DNA from: Caldifarciminota bacterium UBA3079
Lineage (GTDB): Bacteria > Hydrothermota > Tepidihabitantia > Tepidihabitantales > Tepidihabitantaceae
Direction: 5' to 3'
Length of the DNA: 5,307 nt
Assembly: GCA_002366635.1 (NCBI GenBank)
Contig: DFBN01000099.1
Location: forward strand, 1 to 5,307
Under the pieces are notes generated by a model. That model was not told the origin of the DNA, did no database searches, and saw only the letters and a program-made list of their open reading frames with translations. The translations under genes and the position numbers were made by a program. The stretch's first letter is position 1; the number at the start of each line of letters is the position of its first letter. Of this stretch, positions 1 to 5,307 are shown one piece after another.

Positions 1-37
1 ATCTCGGTGTAGAAAAGGATTCATTTCCAGGATAATA

Positions 38-85
38 TCCGGAACAGAATCCCGAACACAATCTGGGAACAAAACCGGAACCTAA
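38..85. repeat. Degenerate 12-base tandem repeat
   Basis: Four consecutive units share a core of purine-rich GGAACA-like sequence with a 12-base period: TCCGGAACAGAA (38-49), TCCCGAACACAA (50-61), TCTGGGAACAAAA (62-74, one base longer) and CCGGAACCTAA (75-85). The units differ at two to four positions each, so this is an old or selected repeat rather than a fresh duplication. No long reading frame with a start codon crosses it. It lies just upstream of the foldable block at 111-297, and the CCGGA cores at 39-43 and 75-79 can each pair with TCCGG at 301-305. Function is unknown. Confidence 0.45.
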
Positions 86-110
86 CCAGAGAGGGGGGCG
101 GTGGAGGGGG

Positions 111-297
111 TAAGCCCAAACGATGCGATTTGAGTCGGAAGCCCCAAAAAAGGGAGTGTAACTCTCTGCAAGGCAACCAGTTACATCCTTGGTTATGTTT
201 CTGTTCCTTTCCGGCTCTAATATAGTAGAGGCAGGATGCGTAAACCGTTGGCTGGCTTAGCCGGCATCATCCGCAGTCTAAATCGAACTTGGGCTTA
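111..297 (+). ncRNA. Candidate structured RNA (or rpsR leader), class unknown
   Basis: This non-coding stretch folds into a closed multi-helix shape by eye. A perfect 9-bp closing helix joins TAAGCCCAA (111-119) to TTGGGCTTA (289-297). Inside, GAGTCGGAA (132-140) pairs with TTCCGGCTC (209-217), continuing past one mismatch to 128-130/219-221. A second arm pairs 231-238 with 268-274 (one bulged A), extended by TAGA/TCTA (226-229/277-280) and capped by a GCTGGC/GCCGGC hairpin (251-256/260-265). Smaller hairpins (151-167 and 175-194) fit inside the first arm. G·U pairs (135/214, 253/263, 153/165) would be A·C mismatches on the other strand, so the RNA is probably plus-strand. An outer helix 31-43/317-328 could extend it to about 300 nt. 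Topology and the GGCTTATCG string recall RNase P RNA, but the bulged U of its P4 helix is absent. A ribosomal-protein leader is the main alternative. Strong fold, weak identity. Confidence 0.45.
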
Positions 298-306
298 TCG
301 TCCGGC

Positions 307-334
307 TTGACATTGGTCCGAATTTATCTATTCT
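307..334 (+). promoter_or_regulatory. Probable sigma70-type promoter for rpsR
   Basis: A perfect -35 hexamer TTGACA (307-312) is followed after 16 bases by TATTCT (329-334), which matches TATAAT at four of six positions including the key first, second and last bases. Transcription would start near 340-342, leaving a 5' untranslated region of only about five bases before the rpsR ATG at 347. That agrees with the lack of any Shine-Dalgarno sequence there, so the message could be leaderless. The -35 box lies in the 3' flank of the structured RNA candidate, so rpsR may also be read from further upstream. The call rests on consensus match only. Confidence 0.5.
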
Positions 335-346
335 ACTAGTTAAATT

Positions 347-595
347 ATGAAAAGAACATATTCAGCCCCGCGAAGAAGAAGGTCGTTCGGCCCGCGCAGA
401 AAGAGAACATGCTATTTCTGCGACAATAAAATCAATTATATTGACTACAAAGCGTCATATCTGCGTAACTTTCTGACCGAAAGGGGTAAGATAGTTCCTT
501 CAAAGCTGTCCGGGGTGTGTACGCGGCACCAGCGGACTTTGGCCCGCGCCATCAAGACCGCGCGCAACATGGCACTGTTGTCTTTCAGCAGCTAA
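347..595 (+). CDS. rpsR: 30S ribosomal protein S18
   Basis: Small-subunit ribosomal protein S18, which binds the 16S rRNA central domain and platform as a pair with S6. The 82-residue length is normal for the family. The arginine-rich N-terminus (residues 2-20) is followed by CYFC (22-25), the IDYK and LRNFL stretches (32-43), ERGKIVP (45-51), then CTRHQR (58-63) and the C-terminal MALLSF. Cys22, Cys25, Cys58 and His61 form a set expected for the zinc-binding (C+) version of S18, in contrast to the cysteine-poor version of B. subtilis. The ATG has no Shine-Dalgarno site (the upstream bases are AT-rich), and a promoter sits almost on top of it. Its stop codon abuts the rplI start with no gap. 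In many bacteria rpsF and ssb come just before rpsR; neither is recognisable in the 346 bases upstream here. Confidence 0.97.
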   Translation: MKRTYSAPRRRRSFGPRRKRTCYFCDNKINYIDYKASYLRNFLTERGKIVPSKLSGVCTRHQRTLARAIKTARNMALLSFSS

Positions 596-1042
596 ATGAA
601 ACTCATTCTGCTCCAGGATGTTGAAAGACTCGGTTCCAGGGGCCAGGTTGTAACGGTCAAGGATGGCTATGCCCGCAATTATCTTCTTCCCAAAAAGATA
701 GCACTCAAGGCGACACCGGCCCAGCTTAAACAACTGGACAATATCAGGAATCAGCTTGCAACTAAGGAAGAGAAAATCAGGAAACGGCTGGCCGGTTTTG
801 CCGAAAAACTTGGCCTGGTTTCGTTGAAGACGACCATCCGAACGGGCAATGAAGGTGCATTCGGCGCTATTACCAATGCCGATATCGCCGGTCTTCTCGC
901 GCAGGCGGGTTTTGAGATTGACCGGCATTCGATTGTGCTCTCGGAAACGGTCAGGGGCCCAGGGATTTACGACATACCGATAAAACTCGGTCATGAAGTT
1001 ACGGCAACTGTCAAACTCTGGGTTGCCGAAGAACCTGCATGA
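596..1042 (+). CDS. rplI: 50S ribosomal protein L9
   Basis: Large-subunit protein L9, which binds 23S rRNA near the L1 stalk base and helps maintain reading frame. All family parts are present in 148 residues, the usual length. The N-terminal rRNA-binding domain has the signature KDGYARNYLLP (22-32), a long linking helix rich in K/E/Q runs from about 41 to 75, and the C-terminal domain carries the GAFGAIT stretch near residue 95 and the final GxYDIPIKLGxEVTATVKLWV block. The ATG directly follows the rpsR stop (TAA-ATG), and no Shine-Dalgarno site is visible, so translation is probably coupled to rpsR. The 3' end overlaps the next gene by four bases (ATGA). rpsR-rplI adjacency is one of the more widespread bacterial gene pairs and supports both calls. 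Confidence 0.97.
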   Translation: MKLILLQDVERLGSRGQVVTVKDGYARNYLLPKKIALKATPAQLKQLDNIRNQLATKEEKIRKRLAGFAEKLGLVSLKTTIRTGNEGAFGAITNADIAGLLAQAGFEIDRHSIVLSETVRGPGIYDIPIKLGHEVTATVKLWVAEEPA

Positions 1043-1521
1043 CCGAAGTCAAAGTAGACGCCCTTCTTATAGACAATACGAACAATTCACCGGTAGTGCT
1101 TCTGCGCGAACTTAATGGCGACCGGATTCTGCCTATTTATATCGGCCCTTTCGAGGCATCGGCAATCGCTTATGCCTTACAGGCGACAAAATTCCCCAGG
1201 CCCATGACCCTGGATTTGATGCAACTCACAGTTCAGGCACTCGGTGGCCAGGTCTACCGTGTTATCGTCACAAAGATTGAACAGAATACCTATTATGCCG
1301 AACTGATAATCAAAACCCACAGTCGGCTTATTACCGTTGATGCGCGGCCGTCCGATTCAATCGGTCTGGCACTCAGGACAAAGGCACCTATTTTCGTCAG
1401 TGAAGATGTAATGGACAAAGCATCACAGGTAGTCTCTGTCGCCGACGAGGAAAAGCTCAAGGAGTTGCGCTCAAAGCTCCGCAATATCGAGCCCGAGGAA
1501 TTCGGCAATTACAAGATGTGA
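1039..1521 (+). CDS. Bifunctional nuclease family protein (DUF151)
   Basis: A 160-residue protein of the DUF151/bifunctional nuclease (BFN) family, related to the Thermotoga TM0160-type fold. Some family members, notably in plants, have reported RNase and DNase activity; the role in bacteria is not settled. Visible family marks are ILPIYIGPFEASAIA (30-44), a block at 53-60 matching the usual RPLTHD motif, and DARPSDSIGLALR (101-113) followed by APIFVSEDV. The C-terminal tail (about 136-160) is charged, probably helical, and ends in EPEEFGNYKM. The family's usual RPxTHD reads RPMTLD here, so the conserved histidine is a leucine. The ATG overlaps the rplI stop as ATGA, implying translational coupling, with no strong Shine-Dalgarno site. 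The frame ends at 1519-1521, shortly before the tyrS start. The family is clear; the biochemical role is inferred only from homology. Confidence 0.9.
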   Translation: MTEVKVDALLIDNTNNSPVVLLRELNGDRILPIYIGPFEASAIAYALQATKFPRPMTLDLMQLTVQALGGQVYRVIVTKIEQNTYYAELIIKTHSRLITVDARPSDSIGLALRTKAPIFVSEDVMDKASQVVSVADEEKLKELRSKLRNIEPEEFGNYKM

Positions 1522-1531
1522 TTATGCCGCC

Positions 1532-1538
1532 GGAAGGA
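1532..1538 (+). promoter_or_regulatory. Shine-Dalgarno site that sets the tyrS start
   Basis: GGAAGGA ends six bases before the ATG at 1545, an ideal distance. Two earlier in-frame starts (GTG 1518 and ATG 1524) have no such site and lie at or next to the end of the DUF151 gene, so this motif favours the ATG at 1545 as the true start. Confidence 0.65.
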
Positions 1539-1544
1539 CAAAAG

Positions 1545-2741
1545 ATGCCTGAGCTGGAATCACTGAAGCACAGGGTTGTACACCTGGAAACCGAAGAAGA
1601 GCTCAAGGTAAAACTGGAAAAATCCCACAAGACCGGCCGGCCGCTCCGCATCAAGCTCGGTATCGATGCATCGGGCCCGGATATCCATCTGGGTTTTGCA
1701 GTCCCTTTGCGCAAGCTGCGCCAGTTCCAGGATGCCGGTCATATCGCCGTCCTGATTATCGGTGACTTTACCGGCAAAATCGGTGACCCGAGCGGGAGGT
1801 CAAAAACCCGGCCCCAGCTTACCGATGCGGAAATCAAAGCGAATGTGAAACGCTACCGTGAACAGGCGTTCCAAATCCTCGACCCGGAGAAGTGCGAATT
1901 CCGTTACAATTCCGAATGGTCCAATCCATTGACCGGGCCTGATATCATCAATATCGCATCCCGCTATACGGTTGCCAGGATTATTGAGCGTGAAGATTTC
2001 AAGACCAGGCTTGAATGCGGCATTCCGCTTCATATGCATGAGTTGCTCTATCCGCTTTTCCAGGGATATGATTCAGTAGCGGTAAAATCCGATGTCGAAC
2101 TGGGCGGGCAAGACCAGTACTGGAATCTGCTCGTTGGCCGCGAACTCCAGCGGGAATTCGGCCAGGAACCCCAGGTTATTATGACCATGCCGATTCTCGT
2201 CGGTCTTGACGGCACAAAAAAGATGAGCAAATCGTTCGGGAACTATATCAGCATATCAGAACCACCGAAAGAGATGTTCGGTAAACTGATGTCGATTCCC
2301 GACCGGTTGATTATGGACTTTTTCCGGCTCTGCACCAACCGCACTGATGAAGAACTCCGGACAATAGAACAGCGAATAAACGCAAGAGAAAACCCCCGCA
2401 ATATCAAGGCAGAGCTGGCCAGTGACATCGTTACTATCTACTATTCTGCTGAGGCTGCAAAACATGCCGCACAAGAATTCGACCGTATATTCCGGCACAA
2501 AGGTCTGCCCGACCAGATGCCCGAATTCTCGCTGCCTTCAGAAGGCGTCAATATCATTGAGCTCATTGCACAAGCCGGTTTGCTTCCCTCGAAGAGCGAG
2601 GCCCGGCGCAAGCTCCGCGAAGGAGCCGTCTACCTTGACGGCGAACGAATCAAGGATATCCAGCTCGTCGTCATGCCCGGCTCAGATTCAAGGATTCTCA
2701 AGGTGGGTAAGCGTCGCTTTCTCCGCCTGAGAAATGGTTAG
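1545..2741 (+). CDS. tyrS: Tyrosine--tRNA ligase (TyrRS, KMSKS type)
   Basis: Class I aminoacyl-tRNA synthetase that activates tyrosine with ATP and loads it on tRNA-Tyr in the cytoplasm. From the ATG at 1545 it has 398 residues, close to the family norm. The Rossmann core includes LGIDASGPDIHLGF (38-51), then IGDFTGKIGDPSGRSKTRP, the tyrosine pocket region ELLYPLFQGYDSVAV with GGQDQ, and KMSKS at 226-230. A C-terminal S4 RNA-binding domain occupies about 335-398. This layout resembles the Thermus/TyrZ-like branch, not the E. coli KFGKS branch. The HIGH motif reads HLGF, with Phe at the fourth position where family members normally have His. An upstream GTG (1518) would add nine residues and overlap the DUF151 stop. 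There is no internal stop or frameshift. The next gene follows after 22 bases with its own strong ribosome site. Confidence 0.96.
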   Translation: MPELESLKHRVVHLETEEELKVKLEKSHKTGRPLRIKLGIDASGPDIHLGFAVPLRKLRQFQDAGHIAVLIIGDFTGKIGDPSGRSKTRPQLTDAEIKANVKRYREQAFQILDPEKCEFRYNSEWSNPLTGPDIINIASRYTVARIIEREDFKTRLECGIPLHMHELLYPLFQGYDSVAVKSDVELGGQDQYWNLLVGRELQREFGQEPQVIMTMPILVGLDGTKKMSKSFGNYISISEPPKEMFGKLMSIPDRLIMDFFRLCTNRTDEELRTIEQRINARENPRNIKAELASDIVTIYYSAEAAKHAAQEFDRIFRHKGLPDQMPEFSLPSEGVNIIELIAQAGLLPSKSEARRKLREGAVYLDGERIKDIQLVVMPGSDSRILKVGKRRFLRLRNG

Positions 2742-2752
2742 AATTCAATAAT

Positions 2753-2758
2753 AAGGAG
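2753..2758 (+). promoter_or_regulatory. Strong Shine-Dalgarno site for the DUF3467 gene
   Basis: AAGGAG ends five bases before the ATG at 2764. It is the best ribosome site in the window and stands in the longest true gap between coding regions (22 bases), so this gene is translated independently of tyrS. No promoter or terminator is visible in the gap. Confidence 0.75.
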
Positions 2759-2763
2759 AACGA

Positions 2764-3072
2764 ATGGACACGGAAAGGAAACTAACCCATCACGGTCAGC
2801 AGATTCAGGTTGAAATCGGTGAGAAGGAATCTGAAGGAATCTATTCCAATTTTGTCCTCATCGCCCACTCGGCTTCGGAATTCATCATCGATTTTGCGCG
2901 CATCCTACCCGGTCTGCCCAAAGCTAAGGTATTCTCGCGCATTGTTATGACCCCGCAGCACGCCCAACTGCTGCACAACGCCCTGGTTGACAACATCAAG
3001 AAATACGAAGACCGTTTTGGCAAAATCAAAGTTCAGAGTAAGGAACAGACGCCAAAGAATCTTGGATTCTAG
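2764..3072 (+). CDS. DUF3467 domain-containing protein
   Basis: A 102-residue protein matching the DUF3467 family, small bacterial proteins with no established function. Family marks are EGIYSNFVLI (24-33), SEFIIDFARILPG (38-50), KAKVFSRIVMTPQHA (53-67) and a helix ending in DNIKKYEDRFGKI. There is no signal peptide, membrane segment or cysteine motif, so it is most likely a small soluble cytoplasmic protein. The N-terminal beta-rich part and the helical C-terminal half resemble family members of 90-110 residues. The last fifteen or so residues (VQSKEQTPKNLGF) look like a flexible tail. The start is well supported by AAGGAG five bases upstream. The next gene's reading frame is open across the 3' end of this one, but the true overlap is probably nil. 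Its place between tyrS and a tRNA-processing gene hints at a translation-linked role, which is inference only. Confidence 0.9.
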   Translation: MDTERKLTHHGQQIQVEIGEKESEGIYSNFVLIAHSASEFIIDFARILPGLPKAKVFSRIVMTPQHAQLLHNALVDNIKKYEDRFGKIKVQSKEQTPKNLGF

Positions 3073-3085
3073 CCCGGCATCGCCT

Positions 3086-4303
3086 TTGTCGATTGGAGCA
3101 AAAGCGGGAAAAGGCATCCGATGCCATAATGAGGCATTGCTCCGCTTGCTGGGCAAGATAGCACACCAGTGCGGCACTCGGGCATTTCTTGTCGGTGGAC
3201 CGGTACGCGACATGCTGCTCGACCGGTTCGGCCCGGATATCGATATTGCGGTCGAATCAAAGGCTCAAACAGTAGGCAAAGAAATTGGCCGCCGGGTTCA
3301 TGGCCGGTTTGTGTTTCATTCCCGTTTTCTCACCGCTACCGTCACCCTGCCTGACTCGAGTCATATCGACATCACCCAGACCCGGACTGAAACCTATTCC
3401 CGGCCGGCAGTCCTGCCCAGAGTGAAACCGGCGCCAATTGAACAAGACCTGTTCCGCCGCGACTTCACTATCAATGCGATGGCACTTGAAATAACACCTT
3501 TCCGATTCGGTTATCTCCTTGACCCATGTTCTGGTCAACAGGACCTCAAGTATAAGCTTGTCCGAATCCTCCATCCCAAAAGCTTTATTGACGACCCGAC
3601 AAGAATTTTCCGTGCCATCCGCTTTGCAATCCGGCTCGGATTCGGAATCGAACCGCAAACATTGAAACTGATGCGTCAATCAATCAAATCCAGTTATCCA
3701 TCCCTTCTCACGGCCGAACGGATACTATATGAACTGCGGCTCATCAGCTCTGAAACAAGAAGACTCCAGATGATAGAAGCGATAAAGCGGGAGAAACTGA
3801 CCAGAACCTGTCTTGACTGGTCCCCGCCTTCTCATTTCCTGTCCAAACTGAAGCTCCTCTCATCCCGCACCAGAAATCCGGAGCTGTTCTTTATTCTCAT
3901 TCTGAGCAATCTGCCTGACACCGGAAATTTTCCCATAACAAAACAGGAACGCGAATCGGCCCGGGCAATAAACAGATTCCATTTAATACATTCAAGGCTC
4001 ATGCGCGCAAAGCGTCTCAGCACGATTTACCGCCTGCTCCATCCGATTCCAGAACCGGCTCTGCAAATCCTTTCCAGAATTGAACCCAGAGCCGTTGCCC
4101 GCGCTATCAACCTGTATCTCAACCGGCTCTCTTCAATCAGGCCCACTGTCACCGGCAGAGAACTGCGCAAACTCGGGCTTATGCCAGGCCCGAAGTACCA
4201 AAGAATCCTCGACCGTTTGCTTTACGCCCGTCTGGACGGCCTCATATCAAAAGAAAAGGAATACAACATGGCCAGAAGGCTTATCCGTCAGAAAAAGGTA
4301 TAA
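3086..4303 (+). CDS. CCA tRNA nucleotidyltransferase / poly(A) polymerase family
   Basis: Class II nucleotidyltransferase of the CCA-adding/poly(A) polymerase family, which adds or repairs the 3' CCA end of tRNAs. Counted from TTG 3086 (405 residues), the catalytic head shows LVGGPVRDMLL (GGPVRD 37-42), the metal-binding DID (51-53), RRDFTINAMA (124-133) and DDPTRIFRAIRFA (169-181) of the neck. The C-terminal tail TVTGRELRKLGLMPGPKYQRIL (from 354) followed by ARLDGLISKEKEYN resembles the bodies of Thermotoga/Aquifex-type enzymes; no HD phosphohydrolase motif is seen. Whether it adds CCA, only A, or only CC cannot be read from the motifs alone. The start is uncertain: the frame has no ATG before GGPVRD. 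TTG 3086 lies 13 bases after the DUF3467 stop; TTG 2987, 3017 and 3062 lie inside that gene, and TTG 3137 follows a close GAGG. None has a convincing ribosome site. The stop abuts the next ATG. Confidence 0.92.
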   Translation: MSIGAKAGKGIRCHNEALLRLLGKIAHQCGTRAFLVGGPVRDMLLDRFGPDIDIAVESKAQTVGKEIGRRVHGRFVFHSRFLTATVTLPDSSHIDITQTRTETYSRPAVLPRVKPAPIEQDLFRRDFTINAMALEITPFRFGYLLDPCSGQQDLKYKLVRILHPKSFIDDPTRIFRAIRFAIRLGFGIEPQTLKLMRQSIKSSYPSLLTAERILYELRLISSETRRLQMIEAIKREKLTRTCLDWSPPSHFLSKLKLLSSRTRNPELFFILILSNLPDTGNFPITKQERESARAINRFHLIHSRLMRAKRLSTIYRLLHPIPEPALQILSRIEPRAVARAINLYLNRLSSIRPTVTGRELRKLGLMPGPKYQRILDRLLYARLDGLISKEKEYNMARRLIRQKKV

Positions 4304-4936
4304 ATGCTTGGAATCAACCCGCTCGACTTGGTCCTTTCAGCCCCGGCGATACTGTTCGGCCTGACATTCCACGAATTCAGCCACGGCTATGTCGCTTACC
4401 GGCTCGGTGACCCGACCGCCAAGATGATGGGCCGGCTCACCCTTAACCCGCTCAAACACCTAGACCCCATTGGCACGATTGCGCTTTTCCTTTTCCATTT
4501 CGGCTGGGCAAAACCGGTCCCAATCGACCCGAGGTATTTCCGCAATCCGACCCGTGACATGGCATTATCCGCGGCTGCCGGCCCGGCTGCGAATCTCGTG
4601 GTTGCGGCAATCGCCGGACTGATTTTCCGCATCCTCATATTTTTCGGCATCTCAGGATTTCTTGCCAGTATTGCTATATACTTTGTGCTGTTTAATCTGA
4701 TATTATGCTTCTTCAACCTAATTCCGATTCCCCCGCTCGATGGCTCCCGCCTGCTCTATTATTTTCTGCCCCCAAACCTTGCGGCACGCTATGCACAATT
4801 GGAACGATACGGTTTCCTGATTCTGCTCGGGATTATCTTCGTTGGCCCGCTCATCGGAATTCCGATACTCAGCCTTTATCTATGGCCGCTTGTCCGGGTA
4901 TTCAGCACGCTTTTTGCAGGTTATTCACCGATGTAG
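4304..4936 (+). CDS. Site-2 protease family (M50) membrane metallopeptidase
   Basis: A 210-residue integral membrane zinc metalloprotease of the M50 family, in the compact class without PDZ or CBS domains. Family members cut substrates inside the membrane, often in regulated signalling, but the substrate here is unknown. The zinc site is complete: HEFSH at 23-27 inside the first hydrophobic segment (about 9-23), and the third ligand Asp146 in NLIPIPPLDG (138-147). GPAAN (93-97), typical of the group, starts a membrane segment (about 95-115). Further hydrophobic stretches lie at about 57-67, 119-140 and 168-200. Length is normal for the group. The ATG directly follows the upstream TAA; AAAGG lies five bases before it, a modest ribosome site. 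Such proteins are common next to tRNA or chromosome genes without a shown functional link. Confidence 0.94.
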   Translation: MLGINPLDLVLSAPAILFGLTFHEFSHGYVAYRLGDPTAKMMGRLTLNPLKHLDPIGTIALFLFHFGWAKPVPIDPRYFRNPTRDMALSAAAGPAANLVVAAIAGLIFRILIFFGISGFLASIAIYFVLFNLILCFFNLIPIPPLDGSRLLYYFLPPNLAARYAQLERYGFLILLGIIFVGPLIGIPILSLYLWPLVRVFSTLFAGYSPM

Positions 4937-4939
4937 AAT

Positions 4940-5307
4940 ATGCGCACGAAATACCGACCTAAGAAAAACAACCGGAGCACAAAACTGGTGCTCGGGATTA
5001 TCATCGCTGTTGTCATCCTGTTTACCTTTTTGAGCCTTGGCTGTTATATATTCGGCCTGAATACCCCGGAAACAAACTATTGCGGCTGGCTCGGCCACTA
5101 CATCGCATTCGGCCTTTATTTTGCATTTGCAAAGGCGAGCATCATGGTTCCACTTCTCCTGGCAGTTGCAGCAATCATCAGCCTTTTTGCAAAACCGCCA
5201 TGGCGGAAGTTTTCAGGTATCTGTGTTCTTGTTTTCGGGATGTTCCTTACGGCAAGCCTCCTGTCTTTCCAGACCGGTGCACCATTTGTCCGGGAAAACT
5301 TCGGCGG
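4940..5307 (+). CDS. FtsK/SpoIIIE-type DNA translocase, N-terminal part (cut by edge)
   Basis: The start of a gene that runs off the right edge; 122 codons are visible. A basic, hydrophilic N-terminus (MRTKYRPKKNNRSTK, 1-15) is followed by hydrophobic segments at about 16-39, 52-64, 66-84 and 92-110, with the pattern LGHYIAFGLYFAFAKASIMVPLLL typical of the four-helix FtsK N-terminal membrane domain. That domain anchors the protein at the division site; the DNA-pumping RecA-like motor and gamma domain would lie beyond the window. Family members also carry glycine-rich loops between helices 1 and 2 like NTPETNYCGWLGH (41-53). The ATG lies three bases after the M50 stop and has no clear ribosome site, so translation is probably coupled. 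The motor is not visible, so the call depends on the membrane domain and on the common tRNA/protease/ftsK neighbourhood. Confidence 0.8.
   Translation, partial: MRTKYRPKKNNRSTKLVLGIIIAVVILFTFLSLGCYIFGLNTPETNYCGWLGHYIAFGLYFAFAKASIMVPLLLAVAAIISLFAKPPWRKFSGICVLVFGMFLTASLLSFQTGAPFVRENFG

Noticed and set aside
1..24. Minus-strand reading frame starting with ATG (MNPFLHRD) running off the left edge
   Set aside because: Only eight codons are visible, there is no ribosome site before the ATG, and I see no family resemblance.
3..35. Plus-strand open frame ending in TAA at 33-35 (LGVEKDSFPG), possibly the end of an upstream gene such as ssb
   Set aside because: Ten residues without the DDDIPF-like SSB tail cannot be identified; left as a possibility only.
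274..297. T-arm-like sequence (ATCGAAC loop) suggesting a tRNA or tmRNA 3' end
   Set aside because: The 5-bp T-stem needs three G·U pairs, there is no CCA end, and no matching acceptor, D-arm or tag-peptide region is found.
500..994. 164-codon minus-strand open frame over rpsR/rplI
   Set aside because: It is antisense to two certain ribosomal-protein genes and shows no recognisable motif.
2742..2763. Possible terminator or promoter between tyrS and DUF3467
   Set aside because: The 22-base gap holds only a ribosome site; no hairpin with a T-run and no -35/-10 pair is seen.
3257..3679. 140-codon minus-strand open frame within the CCA-enzyme gene
   Set aside because: It lies opposite conserved catalytic motifs and its translation looks like an antisense shadow.

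Overview
This 5.3 kb window is a bacterial, forward-strand gene cluster of roughly even base composition. It has seven complete protein genes and one cut by the right edge: rpsR (S18), rplI (L9), a bifunctional nuclease-family (DUF151) protein, tyrS (tyrosyl-tRNA synthetase with the KMSKS-type signature), a DUF3467 protein, a CCA-adding/poly(A) polymerase-family nucleotidyltransferase, an M50 (site-2-protease-like) membrane metallopeptidase, and the N-terminal membrane domain of an FtsK/SpoIIIE-type DNA translocase. Sequence alone does not name the organism. The mix of L9/S18, DUF151, DUF3467 and an A-adding-type nucleotidyltransferase tail would suit an uncultured or deep-branching bacterial lineage (WOR-3-like candidate phyla are one guess), but this is inference.

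Layout. Positions 1-346 hold no gene I can support. They contain a degenerate 12-base repeat (38-85), a strongly foldable block that looks like a structured RNA (core 111-297, perhaps 31-328), and a good promoter-like pair (TTGACA / TATTCT) ending only about 12 bases before the rpsR start. From 347 to the right edge genes are packed head to tail. Junctions are TAA-ATG abutments (rpsR/rplI, cca/M50), a 4-base ATGA overlap (rplI/DUF151), gaps of 22-23 bases with clear Shine-Dalgarno sites (before tyrS and DUF3467), and a 3-base gap (M50/ftsK). The cluster is therefore probably one transcription unit, with much translational coupling.

The genes are mostly for information processing: ribosome assembly (S18, L9), tRNA charging (TyrRS), tRNA 3'-end maturation (CCA enzyme) and chromosome segregation (FtsK). 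The membrane protease and two small conserved proteins ride along. All coding genes are recognisable housekeeping families. The points that stand out are the structured RNA candidate upstream of rpsR, the near-leaderless promoter geometry, and a HIGH-motif substitution (HLGF) in TyrRS.
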